A stretch of 64,000 nucleotides of DNA from Rhizophagus irregularis (GCF_026210795.1 NC_089435.1:2232001-2296000), one strand, 5' to 3'. Numbered from the stretch's first letter, positions 21,746 to 33,954 are shown. The notes: a model not told the origin generated them from the letters alone. Translations and numbers: made by a program.

Positions 21746-22204
21746 CATTTTACCAAGTTATGATAAACAAATTCATTTCCTTCCTTTATTTTCTTTTTTC
21801 TATTAAATAAAGTTAAGATATTTAACACTTAATTATTTTTTCCATTGATAATTGTATTTTTGCAATTCCGCGAAATCTGATTAATAAATTGCAATCGGTC
21901 ATTGAAAAAAAAATTAATTAAAAGATGACATGATATTCCTTTGATGAATATGAAAAGTAAGTATCAATCGGGTTTCGATCCTTATTTGGATAAATCTGTC
22001 ATACTCCGAATTAGGGTTCATTGAAACTACTGATATACATTTCGCCGAAAGTCTTTTACCAAAGCTCATTTCACTGAAAATTTCAAATCATATTTTTCCA
22101 AATATTCATATGATATTTACGAAAATTTTGTTACTAAAAACATTATTAGTAATTAATATTTATTAATAAAAAAATAGGGTATTTTAATGATAGAATATCA
22201 ATCG

Positions 22205-22378
22205 CCCTGCTGTAAAAAAGGTCGATCCATTTTTTTATATTCCATCTTTTTTCTGTAAAAGGCCCATATTTCCGGAATTAATAACCTTATATCATGGAAT
22301 TTATCGAATTATTTACATTTTCTGTGAATAGATCTGTGAAAGGCTCATTTTTACGGAGTTTTTATAGAAATAACGGAT
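22205..22378. mobile_element. MITE of the CCCTRTAAAAA family, partial right end
   Basis: It starts CCCTGCTGTAAAAAAGG and shares the core of the 5568-5734 copy at about 90 percent by eye. The right end is cut after GGAGTTTTTATAGAAATAACGG. Confidence 0.6.
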
Positions 22379-22522
22379 GTCGCCAACATTTCGGAATGAC
22401 CTATTTGGTGTCTGTGAAATGGATGATTCAGAGAAAAGTATTCAGCAAAATGTTCATTAAGAGAATTGTCCATTCAGAGAAATTTCCATTTAACGAATCC
22501 CCATAAAAATGAAATGTGTTAA

Positions 22523-22668
22523 ATTCGTTTATATTTGTTCATATGTAAAAAACGTCTAAAAAAGCACCATTTTGTCTGATTTATGTTTTATTATTAAAAA
22601 ACAAAAATTAAACAAAATGGTGCTTTTTTAGACATTTATCACACATGAGCGCAAATATAAGAAAACAA
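22523..22668. mobile_element. Palindromic MITE
   Basis: A 22-bp arm (22554-22575, starting GTCTAAAAAAGCACC) returns as its exact inverse at 22612-22633. Outside it, TTTATATTTGTTCATATGT and ACATGAGCGCAAATATAA pair imperfectly. Element about 146 bp, inserted in the array element of copy C. Confidence 0.7.
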
Positions 22669-22739
22669 GTTTATGAATTGGCTTCTGCGAAAAGTCCTCC
22701 CGGCGAAATGAACTTAAGCGAAATTCTGAATTAGAGGGA

Positions 22740-23780
22740 TATTGGTCACATGACAAATGATTTACAGGATCACGCTATTGTTACCGAATAATGACGGTAA
22801 TAAAGAGACGAATGGCGGATGACTTATATCGTATAACTACACGGATACCAACGAAATTCTTACTCAATACTACCTATCCAAGGTATTTCCGGTATTGTTC
22901 GTTAAGAATCGTCAAGGTAAACAACTATAAAATACGATTAGTAGTAATACGCGATATATAAGACAAATCTTATATAAATATATATAGAAACAATGTATAA
23001 TAACCAAAATGTAACGATTTTATTTAAATAGAAGGGGAACTTTCGGTTTACAACAAAGCGAATAAAGGTAATAGGGGAAAATTCTCTAGAACAACTATAT
23101 ATGTCTCTTCTTTTATAATGGAGTTGGTAGAGGCGTATTTATATCTTACTGCCATCTCTTTTTCTAACAATCAAGGGCGAAATCTAATCTAATAATGTTT
23201 AATCGTCAATGTTTCATCTCAATATATTACAATAGCGATAATTTTTATTGTAAGCCACCTTTTTAATAGAACACAAACGATAATTTTAGACAATTAATAT
23301 TATTGAACTAATTTTCACACAATTATCTTCAAATAAATTCAATAAAATTGTTACATATAAATAATACAAATAAAGAAAATAAATGATATAACTAATAATA
23401 AATAAATAAATTAAAATAGATATAAAAACGATATATAAGTAAAATATCAAATAAAATCAATATCTTTAATATAGTTAACTGATATACACAAATCAGCAAC
23501 TATACATCGGCGTAAATCGTCTCGTAACACCGGAAATCGACATGTACACAAATGTACCGAAATTTCATCGGATCATCATGTAAGATCGGAAATCACGTGC
23601 GCAAAAATTCGCGTAACACTATGTTGAACTCATCCAATAACTGAGTTAATAGTTACTAGTCATTAAGAATACTGTGGCGACCAATAGGAATTAAACTGAT
23701 TTCAATAGATGCCTCATAAAATATCGGTCAGTAAAATCCCGCACATTCCTAATCGACTGAACAATAACGCAATTTTATGG
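22740..23780 (-). other. Noncoding stretch, faint solo-LTR-like look
   Basis: No gene. Read on the minus strand, the lower half has a TATA-like box followed by an AATAAA-like signal, an order that LTRs use. I see no paired copy, primer-binding site or protein remnant, so a fossil solo LTR is only a weak possibility. Confidence 0.2.
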
Positions 23781-24079
23781 TGCAATACATACAGTATAAT
23801 ACATATATAATAATGATAAAAAGAAATTAAATTTCTGATTTGAAATCTATAATAAAATAAAATAATAAAATCTAAAGAAATATTTAACGTATGAAAATTA
23901 AAAAAAAAATATGAATCCCCAAATCTTTAAACATCCAATAATGGACGACTAAAATAAAAAAGCTTTGAAAGTAGAATAATTTCGATGAGATCAATTTCTT
24001 ATGTTGGTCTACTTGATGGGTGTGAAAAAATCCGGTACGAAGTGTAAAATGTAAATGTAGATCGTCTTTAAAAAAAAAT

Positions 24080-24890
24080 AACACCTTTTAATTTAATCAG
24101 ATATAAATTATTTCCGTAAATTCTCATACAATAATGCAATAACGCGCGAAGCACTCATTCTTACTTATTATATTAAAAAAAAATTATATATCTTCCGTTC
24201 AGATTAAAGCGTAAAAAAAAAATAATTCTTAAATTTTTTTTAAAAAATTCATAAACAAGCAATACATAAAGGTGACCAAAATAACGTGTAGATTTTTCCT
24301 TTTGTTCTTTTGGATAATGCCAAGCGGTATTATGTAATTCTGGCCCTGAAGAGAAGCGCGGAGCTAATCGTAAAATTAGTGGTTACCTATTCGGAGAGTA
24401 ATAAGATTATTCTTAATTAAACTGGAAATAACTTCACATCACATCAAATTAGTACATATTAATCACGGCACATCAAGAGCATAAATATTAGTTACCGGAT
24501 TCATGTTCTTCCATTGATTTTAATATTATAATAGGACTTTTTTATTATAATTAGATAATCTTGTACCCATTAAAATTTCAAATTTTACGTAATTACGTAA
24601 TTTCAATTTTTATAACTTGACGATAAAATCCTTTTAAGAATTCCTTTAAAAAATTTCATCATCTTATTATTCTTATTATTATCATTAAGAGATGTTAGTA
24701 TATCACCGAACTGCAAAATGTTTTAAAAAAAACTAGGAGGAACAAGGAAGAAATACTTTTTTCTAAATACTAAAAACCCTAACAATTAAAAATGATTTTT
24801 TTTCTACAAAGAAAAATGTTCTTTATATATATTATATATAATACATAATATAGATAAGTTTATAAATTAACCCAAAAATTTTTTTTCGTA
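24080..24890. repeat. Segmental repeat, copy 2
   Basis: Matches 7700-8275 in order of blocks (TCCGTAAATTCTCATACA, TTCCGTTCAGATTAAA, AATCACGGCACATCAA, TATCACCGAACTGC), with an extra ~200-bp insert near 24500-24690. Confidence 0.6.
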
Positions 24891-25097
24891 ACTTTTATAG
24901 TTTTATTCATATGAGTGATATGACCGATATGAGTTAATATTAGTTTCATAAGGTAAGATCTTTTTTAACCAATAATATTCAATGATACATATAATACTAA
25001 TTTTAACCAATAAAAATGTTTAATTTGTGTCACGTAAGATTTTGCTTAACCCCACCCACTGATGATAATATTGATTGACTGTATTTTTAGGTTAAAC

Positions 25098-25291
25098 GAT
25101 ATTGAGTATCATCCTCCGATGTTGTATAGTATAGTTGTCAAAAATCTATACAGTATAGTTTTTATCTATACAGTATAATTTTTATCTATACAGTATAATT
25201 TTTTATTTATACAGTATAGATTTTATCTATACAGTATAGTTTTTTTATACTATACTATACAACATCGGAGGTATATATCATACTCAATATC
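25098..25291. mobile_element. Palindromic MITE with internal CTATACAGTATAG repeats
   Basis: Ends GATATTGAGTATCATCC and its inverse, followed by TCCGATGTTGTATAGTATAG and its inverse, give arms of ~37-41 bp with one 4-bp indel. Between them CTATACAGTATA, itself palindromic, is repeated five times at 20-27 bp spacing. GTATTTTT lies on both outer sides at similar distance. The element ends 284 bp before the kinase start and could affect its promoter. Confidence 0.75.
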
Positions 25292-25574
25292 TATATTATC
25301 GTATTTTTCAACGTTAAATGATCGACACAGATTTTTTTTCTGTATTTATTTTGTTCGGGAGTTTATGAAAAAGGAAATTTCTTACTTTAATAATCTGTGA
25401 TTTCTGTGATCATCAGCTGACTTCTTGAATGATTTCATTGTATTGCCCTAAATTTTGTCAATCGCTGCTGTGCAACTGTAATACGTTTTAAAAGGTCCTT
25501 TTTTTAATTTTTTTTAAAAATTTTTTTTTTACTCCGTTTAGATATAAAATTGAAGTCACATTTATTAATCCAAT

Positions 25575-27272
25575 ATGGAAGAATTTATACTCAATGATGA
25601 TGTATTTGAGCAAATAAAAGATTTTGACCGATGGAACCTAACTGAAGAACAAAGTTTGTTAATTGGTAAGTTAATATTAAATGAAGAATTAAAAAATCGT
25701 TATAAAGAAAATGGTTTATGCAAAGAATGTAAGCAGCCTAGAGCTTCTGATAGTTGGTGTCAATGTAAATTTCAACAAAATTTTAAAAATTGGACTAGTG
25801 GAAATCATGAAGTTGACAAGTTTATTCAAAAAACACAACTTAAAGCTAAACGTTATCGTGACGTTTTAGAATGGATTGAATATGATAGATTTGAAAATGT
25901 TGAATACTTGGCAAAAGGAGGATTTGGAACTATTTATAAAGCAATTTGGAAAGATGGATTTATAAAAAGTTGGGATTCTGAGAATAATAAATGGATAAGA
26001 AGTAAAGCTTGGTTTAGGTATTATGAGAAATTCCCAGTTGTTTTAAAATGTTTACATAATTCACAAGATATTACGTCCGATTTTTTAAGAGAAGTAAGTT
26101 ACTTATTTGTATATAGTAATTTCAAGATATTGTCCTATTATAAATATTAAACTGTCTATTAATTATTATTAATATGGATTCTTTTTTAGATTGGAGCTCA
26201 TAATATGATTCCAGATACAGGTAAAACAGCACACTGTTTTGGCATTACTAAAGATCCAGAATCTAGAAATTTTATGATAGTAATGGGATATGTAATAAAT
26301 GGTAGTTTAAGACAACATTTAAATAATAGTTTTAATTCAACAAAATGGTATGAGAAGTTGAAAATTTTACAAAATATTGCAGATGGCCTCAATTATATTC
26401 ATCAAAATGGGTTAATTCATCGTGATTTTCATTGTGGTAATATATTAAAAGAAGATAGTTGTGCTTTAATTACTGATTTAGGATTATGTCGACCAGCGAA
26501 TGTAAAACCATCCCAAAATGAATGTAAAGAACTATATGGGGTATTACCCTATGTAGCACCAGAAGTTTTAAGAGGAAAAGAATATACTCAAGAAAGTGAT
26601 ATATATGGATTTGGAATTATTGCATATGAAGTCTATACAGGGCTTCCTCCTTATCATGATATTGTTCATGATAATTTCTTAGCTATTAACATTTGTCAAG
26701 GACTTAGGCCAAAATCAAATTATGAAATTCCTCAATTAATTCTAAACATAATTAAACAATGTTGGGATGCTGATCCTTTAAAACGACCTAAAGCAAATGA
26801 ATTATATGAGTTATTATACAAGTTATATGACGAATCATATTATGATGAAAATGAAATCTATAAGCAAATTGAAGAAGCAGATAAAATTAATGAAAAGTTA
26901 ACATCATCATCATCATTATATACTGGTCCTACACTTTCATATACTACAAATCCTCAAGCAGTTTACACGAGTAGACTTTTAGATTTTAAAAATCTTCCAG
27001 AACCAAAAAATGCTATTGATAACAAGGATGATGATAATTCATTTGGAGAATATTCAGGTAATTAATTTCTTAATTTACTTTACGAAAGCATTCTTTTAAT
27101 ATTTTATTTGATGTATATAATTATTTTTTTTTTATATTATAGAATTAATAGAAGCAATAGATTTTACTAAACTAGACCTAGGTACTTATTTAACATTAAC
27201 TTTTTTACATGATTTATTTTATTAATAATACTATTTAATAATTTATTTTCACTTATAGATAAAAGTAACTGA
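25575..27272 (+). CDS. Protein kinase with N-terminal Cys-pair motif
   Basis: Joining 25575-26093, 26190-27057, 27143-27181 and 27259-27272 gives 479 residues with phase kept. C49-x2-C52 and C62-x-C64 form a likely zinc-binding site. The kinase domain spans about 107-390. It has the glycine loop KGGFGTIY (114-121), Lys158 in VVLKC, Glu173 in FLREI, HRDFHCGN (catalytic Asp252, Asn257), DLG in place of DFG (269-271), VAPE (295-298), SDIYGFG and CWDADPLKRP. All catalytic residues are present, so it should be active, phosphorylating Ser/Thr or Tyr; the motifs are of the tyrosine kinase-like group. The tail is low-complexity and ends EAIDFTKLDLDKSN. This architecture, with NWTSGN and EWIEYDRF before the loop, is that of a hugely expanded Rhizophagus kinase family. 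Substrates unknown. Confidence 0.9.
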
Positions 27273-27279
27273 ATTAAAG

Positions 27280-28530
27280 AAAGGAAAGGAATCTTGGGTA
27301 TAAATTTCTTTATTATTTACTATTTATTTTCTTTAACATTATTACAATATGATATTTCGTTGGAATATATTTTTTATGATTAAATAAAGTATTTATAAAA
27401 TTATATGAAAATAAAGAATTGTTACAAAAATGTAATAAAGTAAAAATTACATTGTATTTTATGTTATGTTAATCTTATTATAAAGTTACCCAACCCAAAG
27501 GTAGGTTAAAAACCTGGCCCAGATTTATAGTTCGGTTACCTGATCTGAGCTGATCTAATTTGGAGCTCTAATTAGATATTTGACGGTTGAGACATGGTGA
27601 TTAGTAAATTAACTAGGTAAAAAAACTAAAAACACTAGGGGAACGGTAAACAATTGTAAAGAACAAATATGTAAAATAAATTTGAAGCAAATATAGAAAA
27701 TTCGTTTAACGTGTACTAGTAGCAATGGTAATTATATTTCCTGCTGATGATAGTAAAGTTGATTTATATACGGTATGAGTTGTTTTGCAATATTGAAAAA
27801 ACTTTGATAGGTAGGTAACTAGAAATTTGCTGGCATATGCAGTAGGACTTCGTCCCTATAGTTAATTTTATTTGTATTGTTTAAACAAATAAACTAAATA
27901 AATATGTAAGTTGCAGTAATAAATTTTCAGGTCTATAATAGTTTCCATTAACAATTAATAATAAAATAAATTTTAAATTTTTAATATGATTTAATTTTAA
28001 AATAATAGGTTTTTCTTTAACAATAAAATAAAATTTACGTTTTTGTTTATTAGATCATCGAATAATTTTATAGGTAATTCGTATTATTGCATAGCTATTA
28101 AATTATCCAGCCAATTTAACACATCACAATAAATTTACTGTTTGTAGATTATGCTGATTAGAATCTTCTTTTATATTGTTCGATAGCATGTCGTACGCCA
28201 GTCTTTATTTAAGATTATTAGTAGGTCTTACTAATATACAGGTTAGAATTTATTGTAATCGCCTAAGGTAGGTTATTTGCACTCTTGTTTTTGCAAATAT
28301 AAAATACGAAACAAGATTAGTCCCACTCACATATTGTGCGTCAGAAAGATAATCACAAGTATAGAATCGCCCAGAAATGAACAATCATTTGTACCATTAT
28401 TTTTGGATAAATAAAATACAAAAAGATTGGCCCCATTAACTGGCGTGTCAAAAAATTATTCTTAGTAAATATGATGCTCAACATATATATGTTCACCTTA
28501 AACTACTAATTATTACAACAATTATCCAAC
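27280..28530. other. AT-rich intergenic sequence
   Basis: No gene seen. Two diverged direct repeats of about 65 bp (28297-28362 and 28409-28470, sharing AAAATAC, AAGATT.G and GTC.AAAA.AT) lie just before the membrane-protein gene. Confidence 0.4.
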
Positions 28531-28533
28531 AAA

Positions 28534-29457
28534 ATGCGTCATTTAAAACGTCTTCTCTTTGGAATTATTCTCTTGTCATCCTTTGGGTTAGCTTTTGCTG
28601 ATGAATATGATCCTAGACAAGATGTATTTGATCAAGTAATCAATGCGCTTGTTCCTATATTAATAGTTTTTTATTTGGCACGAAAGAATCAGAAGATAAG
28701 AAAGAACCGGAACTAGATATCGAGGCAAATTCGATAAACTCAAAAGGTTCAGACGAAAAAAAGGCAGAAGAACTCAAGTTAATGGAAAAACAAACCTTTA
28801 AAAAAGTAATGTCCAAACTAACCTTTAAAGGAGTATTCGAAGACCTTCTTTATCTTTCATCATTATACACTAGTACTAAGTATAGTATTTTATAAAAACC
28901 ATGAAAGAATTCGCAATACCCCTCTGGATTCCAATCCTTTCTATAGTTACAACTGGCGTTGTTATCATTTTAGTTGTATTAACTCTTTATAATTATCTTG
29001 CAGTATCATCTTTCTTAAGTTTAAAAGAGTACATATTTGATTTCCTTGTTCATATATTTGCAATCATTAATGAAATTTGTTTCATATTTTACACCAAAAT
29101 ACCCCTGCGAATAATTTAAAATACGTTTTCATATCTTTACATATAATAAATGTAATCATAAATACGTTTTATGTGTTTATCCAGCCAATTAACTATAAAC
29201 TTACATTACCTAGAGATAGTTATGATTGGAAATTTGTTAGTTTAGTCTATAAAGTAAAAATCACAGAGGTTCCGATAGTCCAAATGTTAAACATTGCACT
29301 CCTTTCCGGCAATGACTATTATTGGACAAAATCAATATTAGCAATAAATATAATTTTCCTCTCAAGGGTTGCAGATCGTATTAGAGAACCAAGTATTGAT
29401 AAAAGAAATCCCAGCTATATAAATGTTTACATTTACGTAGCCTTTAAATACGTATAA
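28534..29457 (+). pseudogene. Multi-span membrane protein gene, frame-broken
   Basis: It starts with a signal peptide or first span (MRHLKRLLFGIILLSSFGLA), then DEYDPRQDVFDQVINALVP and another hydrophobic run. One base short in an A-run the next frame gives ESEDKKEPELDIEANS and LTFKGVFEDLLYLSSLYTS. Further frames give IPLWIPILSIVTTGVVIILV, and finally HIINVIINTFYVFIQPIN, LPRDSYDWKFVSLVYKVKI and SRVADRIREPSIDKRNPSY. Each open piece is long, hydrophobic and without internal stops, as expected for one gene with about three frame breaks and no introns. At least four membrane spans can be counted. I do not recognise the family. Alternatively some breaks could be small introns, but no good GT-AG pairs were found. 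Confidence 0.5.
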
Positions 29458-29459
29458 TA

Positions 29460-31345
29460 GTTTCTCTCTTTTCAATTTGTATATTATAATTATTGTTGAT
29501 ATTTATTATAGTTTTATGATAATACTAAATATGACAAACTTATTATTTTTTCTTTTTAAAGTTTTATGATATATTGATATTATCCTGGAAATTAAGAATT
29601 TTTTTGAAGTTTTGGGAGTTAAGTCAGTAGTTTCATATACAAATTGAATTTTAGAATTTTGTGGTGGAATAAGTTTTTTTAGATATTCCTCATTTGGTAT
29701 TAATTTGGTTAGATCGATCTTATTGGGCGAATATTACGGATATCGCGGATATTTATTTTTTAGCAACTTTCAATGGTTCTTATTGTTCTTTCAACAATAG
29801 TGTATTTTCTGATAGGATACGAATTTCCGTGAAACTGCGTTGCGAAGTAATGAAGTTTATACTCAAATTCTTTTAAATATTAGATATATTCTAGCAAATC
29901 TTGTGATACGACGAGAAAATATATGATACCCGGAAATACTGTACAAGTATGTATGATAGTATACGTACAAATAACACATAATTATCAACAGTTATACAGA
30001 CAATTACACAATATATTAAATACGAAAAATATAATTATGTAATTATTCTTTCCCTAATGTTTTTTATCAATTCAATATTCATTTTTTTTTTGTAAATATT
30101 TTATTACATAAATATAAATAAATTTAAAATAATTACATCAATTAAAATATTAAATAATTAATAAAATGGAAATTAGCTCTCTCAGATGTAAAAGAAATTA
30201 TCGAAGCTTTAGAATTGGCTAATTTAGTAAAGAAAAAGGAATTAGGATTATAATGTAGCAAGAAATCCTATGATTTTTTTTATAGGTAATTTAATATTTT
30301 GCAGCTTCAATTTTTTTTACTTAAGTTCTGCGAGAAATTAAAAAAATTTAAAAAATTTAAATTTAATAAAGTTAATAAAGAACATGAATACATTTTTGCA
30401 AAAAGCTTAAATATGATTATTATGTTTATAATTTATTTATTTAAAGATGATTTATATACATATGTATGATTTTTTTTCTATATTTAGAAATCAAAGTAGT
30501 ACGTACGATTTAAAATCATACGTACTAACAAAAAACGCAAATACTTTACTAAGATCAGATATACCGGAAATTTTGCAGTGAAAATTAATTATGGATAAAC
30601 CTGACTAATTGAAATGGTAGAACAATGATCGGCCTATATGATCGATCGATCAATCGGAACAGTGGTATTGGCTTATCTTATTTTCGCAGAAATCTGCATT
30701 ACTCAAATGACCAATTAATAATTACGTAAACTTTGATATCAAGACACAGCAAGAAGAGTGACGAATAAATTGCATATAATATTATTAAAAATAATCCGTG
30801 AATAATTATTTATTTTTGTTATCTAATTGACTAATTCAAAAGAAAGATAAAATAATTTAGTATAATCATTACTTTAATTGGATTTATTTGATTAATAATG
30901 ACTAATTGATGAGAATTTATCGACAATCAAATTATATTGATTATTAAGACTCAAAAATCATTCGATTAATCGATTACTAATTTTTCGATAGGTCAATTAA
31001 ATTCCCAAATTAAGAGTATATTTTTTAGTATATTTTAAAGAAATTTTTTTTCACGGATGTTAATATACCACGCATTATAGTCCGCAACACATATCGGGCT
31101 TTACAAAAGTATCACATCGCAATCAGTATAACCAATTTTTTTAAAAAAAAATAAATAAATAAATAATATATATTTAAATTGATTTTCCTTATTAAGCATC
31201 CATATTTGTGTAATAGGAAGCGATAATATTTTTGATCCTCATTAAGGATTTCTTTTAATTAATTAGTACAACATTTTCAAGGCTAAACTTTGTTTTTTTT
31301 CTATAAATATTCATACATTTTTTTTTTTACTTAAACAAATAAGAA
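29460..31345. other. AT-rich intergenic sequence
   Basis: No gene seen. It holds an imperfect palindrome around 30500-30528 (AGTACGTACG, TCATACGTACT) and AT-rich repeats. A poly-T leader precedes the reductase remnant. Confidence 0.4.
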
Positions 31346-31349
31346 AAAA

Positions 31350-31945
31350 ATGGCTGTATCAAACAAAGGACTCATTCTCAAGGAATATCCTAAAGGATTA
31401 CCTAATGCCGATAAGCATTTTGAATTAGTTCCTCGTACTATTGACATTAAAAATTTGAACTTGGGAGAGAATGAAATTGTTGTAAGAAATATATATTTAT
31501 CTTTAGACCCTTATGTTCGTTTTACTTTAAGAGAACCAGAACCAGAATATGTATCAGTCGACACGCTACTTGAAAAGAGGGTATCAATTGGACAAGTCAT
31601 TATTGGCGTTGGAGTTTCTGAAGTTGTAAAAACAAATAATCCTAATTTCAAAGTTGGAGATCTCGTCTATGGACCTGTTGGTAAATAATATTTAAAACGT
31701 ACAAACAAGTTAAAAACCTTTTTATAACAAAAATCATTTTTAATTTAGGTTGGGAAGAATATTCTCATATTAAATCTGATTTTGCAGCAATTTTTTCACC
31801 CATAAATAAAGAATCATTAAAAGATATTCCGTTGAGTTATTACGCCAGTCTTCTTAGAATGGGTGGTTTAACTCCTTATGCATCCCTGGTACTGGGGATA
31901 AAGTACTGGCTAGTTAATCAAACAAATTTTAGATCGACTAGTTAA
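31350..31945 (+). pseudogene. NADPH-dependent medium-chain reductase (LTB4 dehydrogenase-like), truncated
   Basis: Exons 31350-31680 and 31749-31945 join in phase (GPVG then WEEY). The first reads NKGLILKEYPKGLPN, LSLDPYVRFTLREP, SIGQVIIGVGVSEVV and VGDLVYGPVG. The second reads WEEYSHIKSDFAAIFSP and YYASLLRMGGLTPYASL. These are the N-terminal GroES-like half of the zinc-free alkenal/prostaglandin reductase family (LSLDPYMR, GxxVxGxGVGxVV, GDLVxGxxGW). After residue ~155, where the family continues with its NADPH-binding AASGAVG fold, similarity stops and a random tail ends at 31945. The cofactor half is absent, so the enzyme cannot work. A purine-rich repeat begins about 160 bp on, and its arrival may have removed the rest. 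Confidence 0.75.
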
Positions 31946-32099
31946 CAATCTTTGGACCATGTTATTAATACATTTGCGAAAATTAAAAAAAAAATTATTT
32001 TTAATTCATAGTTATAAACATATTTAAAAATCGTTAGTACTTGTTGCTGACTTAGCCAAGTCTTTTAAAAACTTGTTGTCACTTGATCACCACGTTGAG

Positions 32100-32372
32100 G
32101 TGCAGAAACATTGATCAGGGGGGAAGAAGAGAAAGGAAACGAAAGGAAAGGAAAAGGGGAACGAAGGGGAAGGGAACGAAGGGAAGGGGGTAAGGAAAAC
32201 GAAGGGAAGGGGAAAACGAAGGGAAAGGAAAACGAATGAAAAGGGGAAAATGAAGGGGAAGGGAAAGGAAACACGAAGGGGAAATGGAAACCGAAAGGGA
32301 AGGGGAAAACGAAGGGAAAGGGGAAACGAAGGGAAAGGGGAAACGAAAAATGAAGGGAATAGGGAAAGAGAC
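32100..32372 (+). repeat. Polypurine minisatellite-like tract
   Basis: About 260 bp almost without pyrimidines apart from regular C in AACGAAGGG. Units like GGGGAAACGAAGGGAAA repeat with period 15-20. The opposite strand is open in all three frames (Phe/Pro/Ser/Leu) only because of composition; these are not genes. Confidence 0.8.
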
Positions 32373-32545
32373 ACAACCCACACTCCCACCTACATACCTA
32401 TAAAAAAGGAACCGAAGAGAAGACCTGACTTAAAGAAAAGAAGTCCTATCGGGGGAAGATACCATGTTCAAGATTATTTAATTGAAGACCTAAGAGAAGA
32501 GAAAGCAAACTCCAGAGAGACGCCTAAAAAAAAGAGTTCGTTAAA
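32373..32545 (-). repeat. Dispersed repeat arm shared with 63785-64000
   Basis: On the minus strand it reads AGGTCTTCTCT, then TATAGGTATGTAGGTGGG, then TGTGGGTTGTG. At 63860-63960 the plus strand has AGGTCTTCTCT, TTTAGGTATGTGGGTTGTGG and GGATGGTGGG. The shared order marks one repeat family that carries the polypurine tract at one side. Confidence 0.5.
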
Positions 32546-33368
32546 ACTAAGGTATTGGGGACATATCTATATTATTTATATTATATATTCATGAATAATT
32601 ACTTACTTGCATGAGTAATTTTTAATTTCTGTATAAAAAAAAAATATAAAGAATTTGTAGTTAAATTAGATTTTAGTGCATTAGATTTTAATAGGTTTAT
32701 CAACTTTAACGTTCTCAAATGTCAGCGTCTTAATGACTGCTCAATTAAATAAAAATTAATAAAATATCCGATTTGTTATGTGATTTTTCGATAGAATGAC
32801 GATGCATTTTGTTTGGACAAAAAATTTTGGAAAGCATTTGAGAGTTAAATTTAAAGGCTTTAATATATTTACTATTATGAGTCTGCTATAATAAAATCTT
32901 TTGTATTTTATCATCTGAGGATGAAAATTCCCTTTATTGTATAATCAGTTGAAATTTATCAGTAAAACAATATAATATTACAATTAATAGCGGCTATAAT
33001 ACTGTATGTTACGTCACACGATACAAGCCGTCAAATCATGTGCAACGTAAAGTAAAATGAGCTGGAAATTTTTTAACTCAATTAGTAATAATCATATTTG
33101 ATTATGTCACGATTTTTTATACTTTGGCTATAACCTACCACTAACTTACGTAACTTCAAAATTCATTATTGTCGCATACTTTTTTTTCTAATCAATATTA
33201 GACCTGAATTTTACTAATAATACACCTCTTCAAGAACTAAATATAAATGAATAAACCTTAAAAAAAATATTTTGAAACTTTATGATATTAAGATAATATG
33301 ATTTTGATATTATGGAAAGGTAAAATTATATTACACGAGACACTATGGGAAATATTTAGTTATAATAT

Positions 33369-33443
33369 TAGTTATGACTCATAAGTTAATGAGTCATAAC
33401 TAATTAATTTCACTACTCATACCTCAAAAAAAAAGTATAAATA
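33369..33443 (+). promoter_or_regulatory. Inverted TGACTCA site and TATA box
   Basis: TAGTTATGACTCAT and its exact inverse (33369-33382 and 33389-33402, 6-bp spacer) hold two TGACTCA elements, the bZIP (Gcn4/AP-1) recognition core. TATAAATA follows at 33436-33443. The layout suggests a regulated promoter for the small frame that starts at 33751 or for a transcript into the tandem array. Confidence 0.4.
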
Positions 33444-33750
33444 CTTTGCCTTTCCTTTATCCTGTAAGATTTTTTTTTCTTACAATACATTTTACTCTTT
33501 TCTACACTTTATAACAAAATATTTTTTTTTTTTACAATATGATAAATTTTCTAAACTTTATAACAAATTTTCTACACGGTACAACAATATTTCACTCTTT
33601 TTCTACGAAAAATGATTCGTTTTTTTTTACATTTTTCACATTTTCTAAACTTTTATAACAAATTCTCTACACGTTTCATTTTTTTTTGGAACTCTCAAAA
33701 CTCTCACCAATAAGTCTTTCAGGGCAGCATGACGTTCCTTTCTCACGCTA

Positions 33751-33954
33751 ATGTCCAGTATTATCCCTCATATTAATCCTTCTAATAACTATACAACTAA
33801 GCATCACTCTCAATATACATTTGTGGTAAGGTGACAAAGGAAAAAATATTCTGCTGATGATAGTTTTAACATTTTTCGTATTAGATATCTAATAATATTT
33901 ATATTATTTACTTTACAACAGAGAGACTTCAAGCTATTAGCAGATGCTATCTGA
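33751..33954 (+). CDS. Possible short two-exon peptide gene
   Basis: ATG at 33751 opens 25 codons (MSSIIPHINPSNNYTTKHHS, then QYTFV) up to a GTAAGG donor. An acceptor at 33921 would add RDFKLLADAI and a stop, 35 residues in all. Support comes from the codon-like reading, the splice sites and the promoter-like sequence upstream. Against it: very short and no known relatives. It may be a 5' remnant of a larger gene cut by the tandem array. Confidence 0.25.

Larger units (their letters stand above)
22030..22730. mobile_element. Inverted motif-array element, 5' side of copy C, with two nested MITEs
   Basis: Left units (TTTCGCCGAAAGTC, TTTTACCAAAGCTC, 22038-22085) and right units (GGTGTCTGTGAAATGG, CAGAGAAATTTCC, 22385-22500; GGCGAAATGAACTTAAGCG, 22693-22712) face each other. 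A CCCTRTAAAAA-type MITE (22205-22378) and a palindromic MITE (22523-22668) interrupt it. Confidence 0.6.

Noticed and set aside
22740-23780. Solo LTR of a retrotransposon
   Set aside because: Only promoter-like and polyadenylation-like signals; no partner LTR, target duplication or protein remnant seen.
32065-32594. Four overlapping open frames of 88-114 codons on both strands
   Set aside because: They arise from the polypurine repeat; composition is Phe/Pro/Ser or Lys/Gly/Arg-Glu only and frames are interchangeable.
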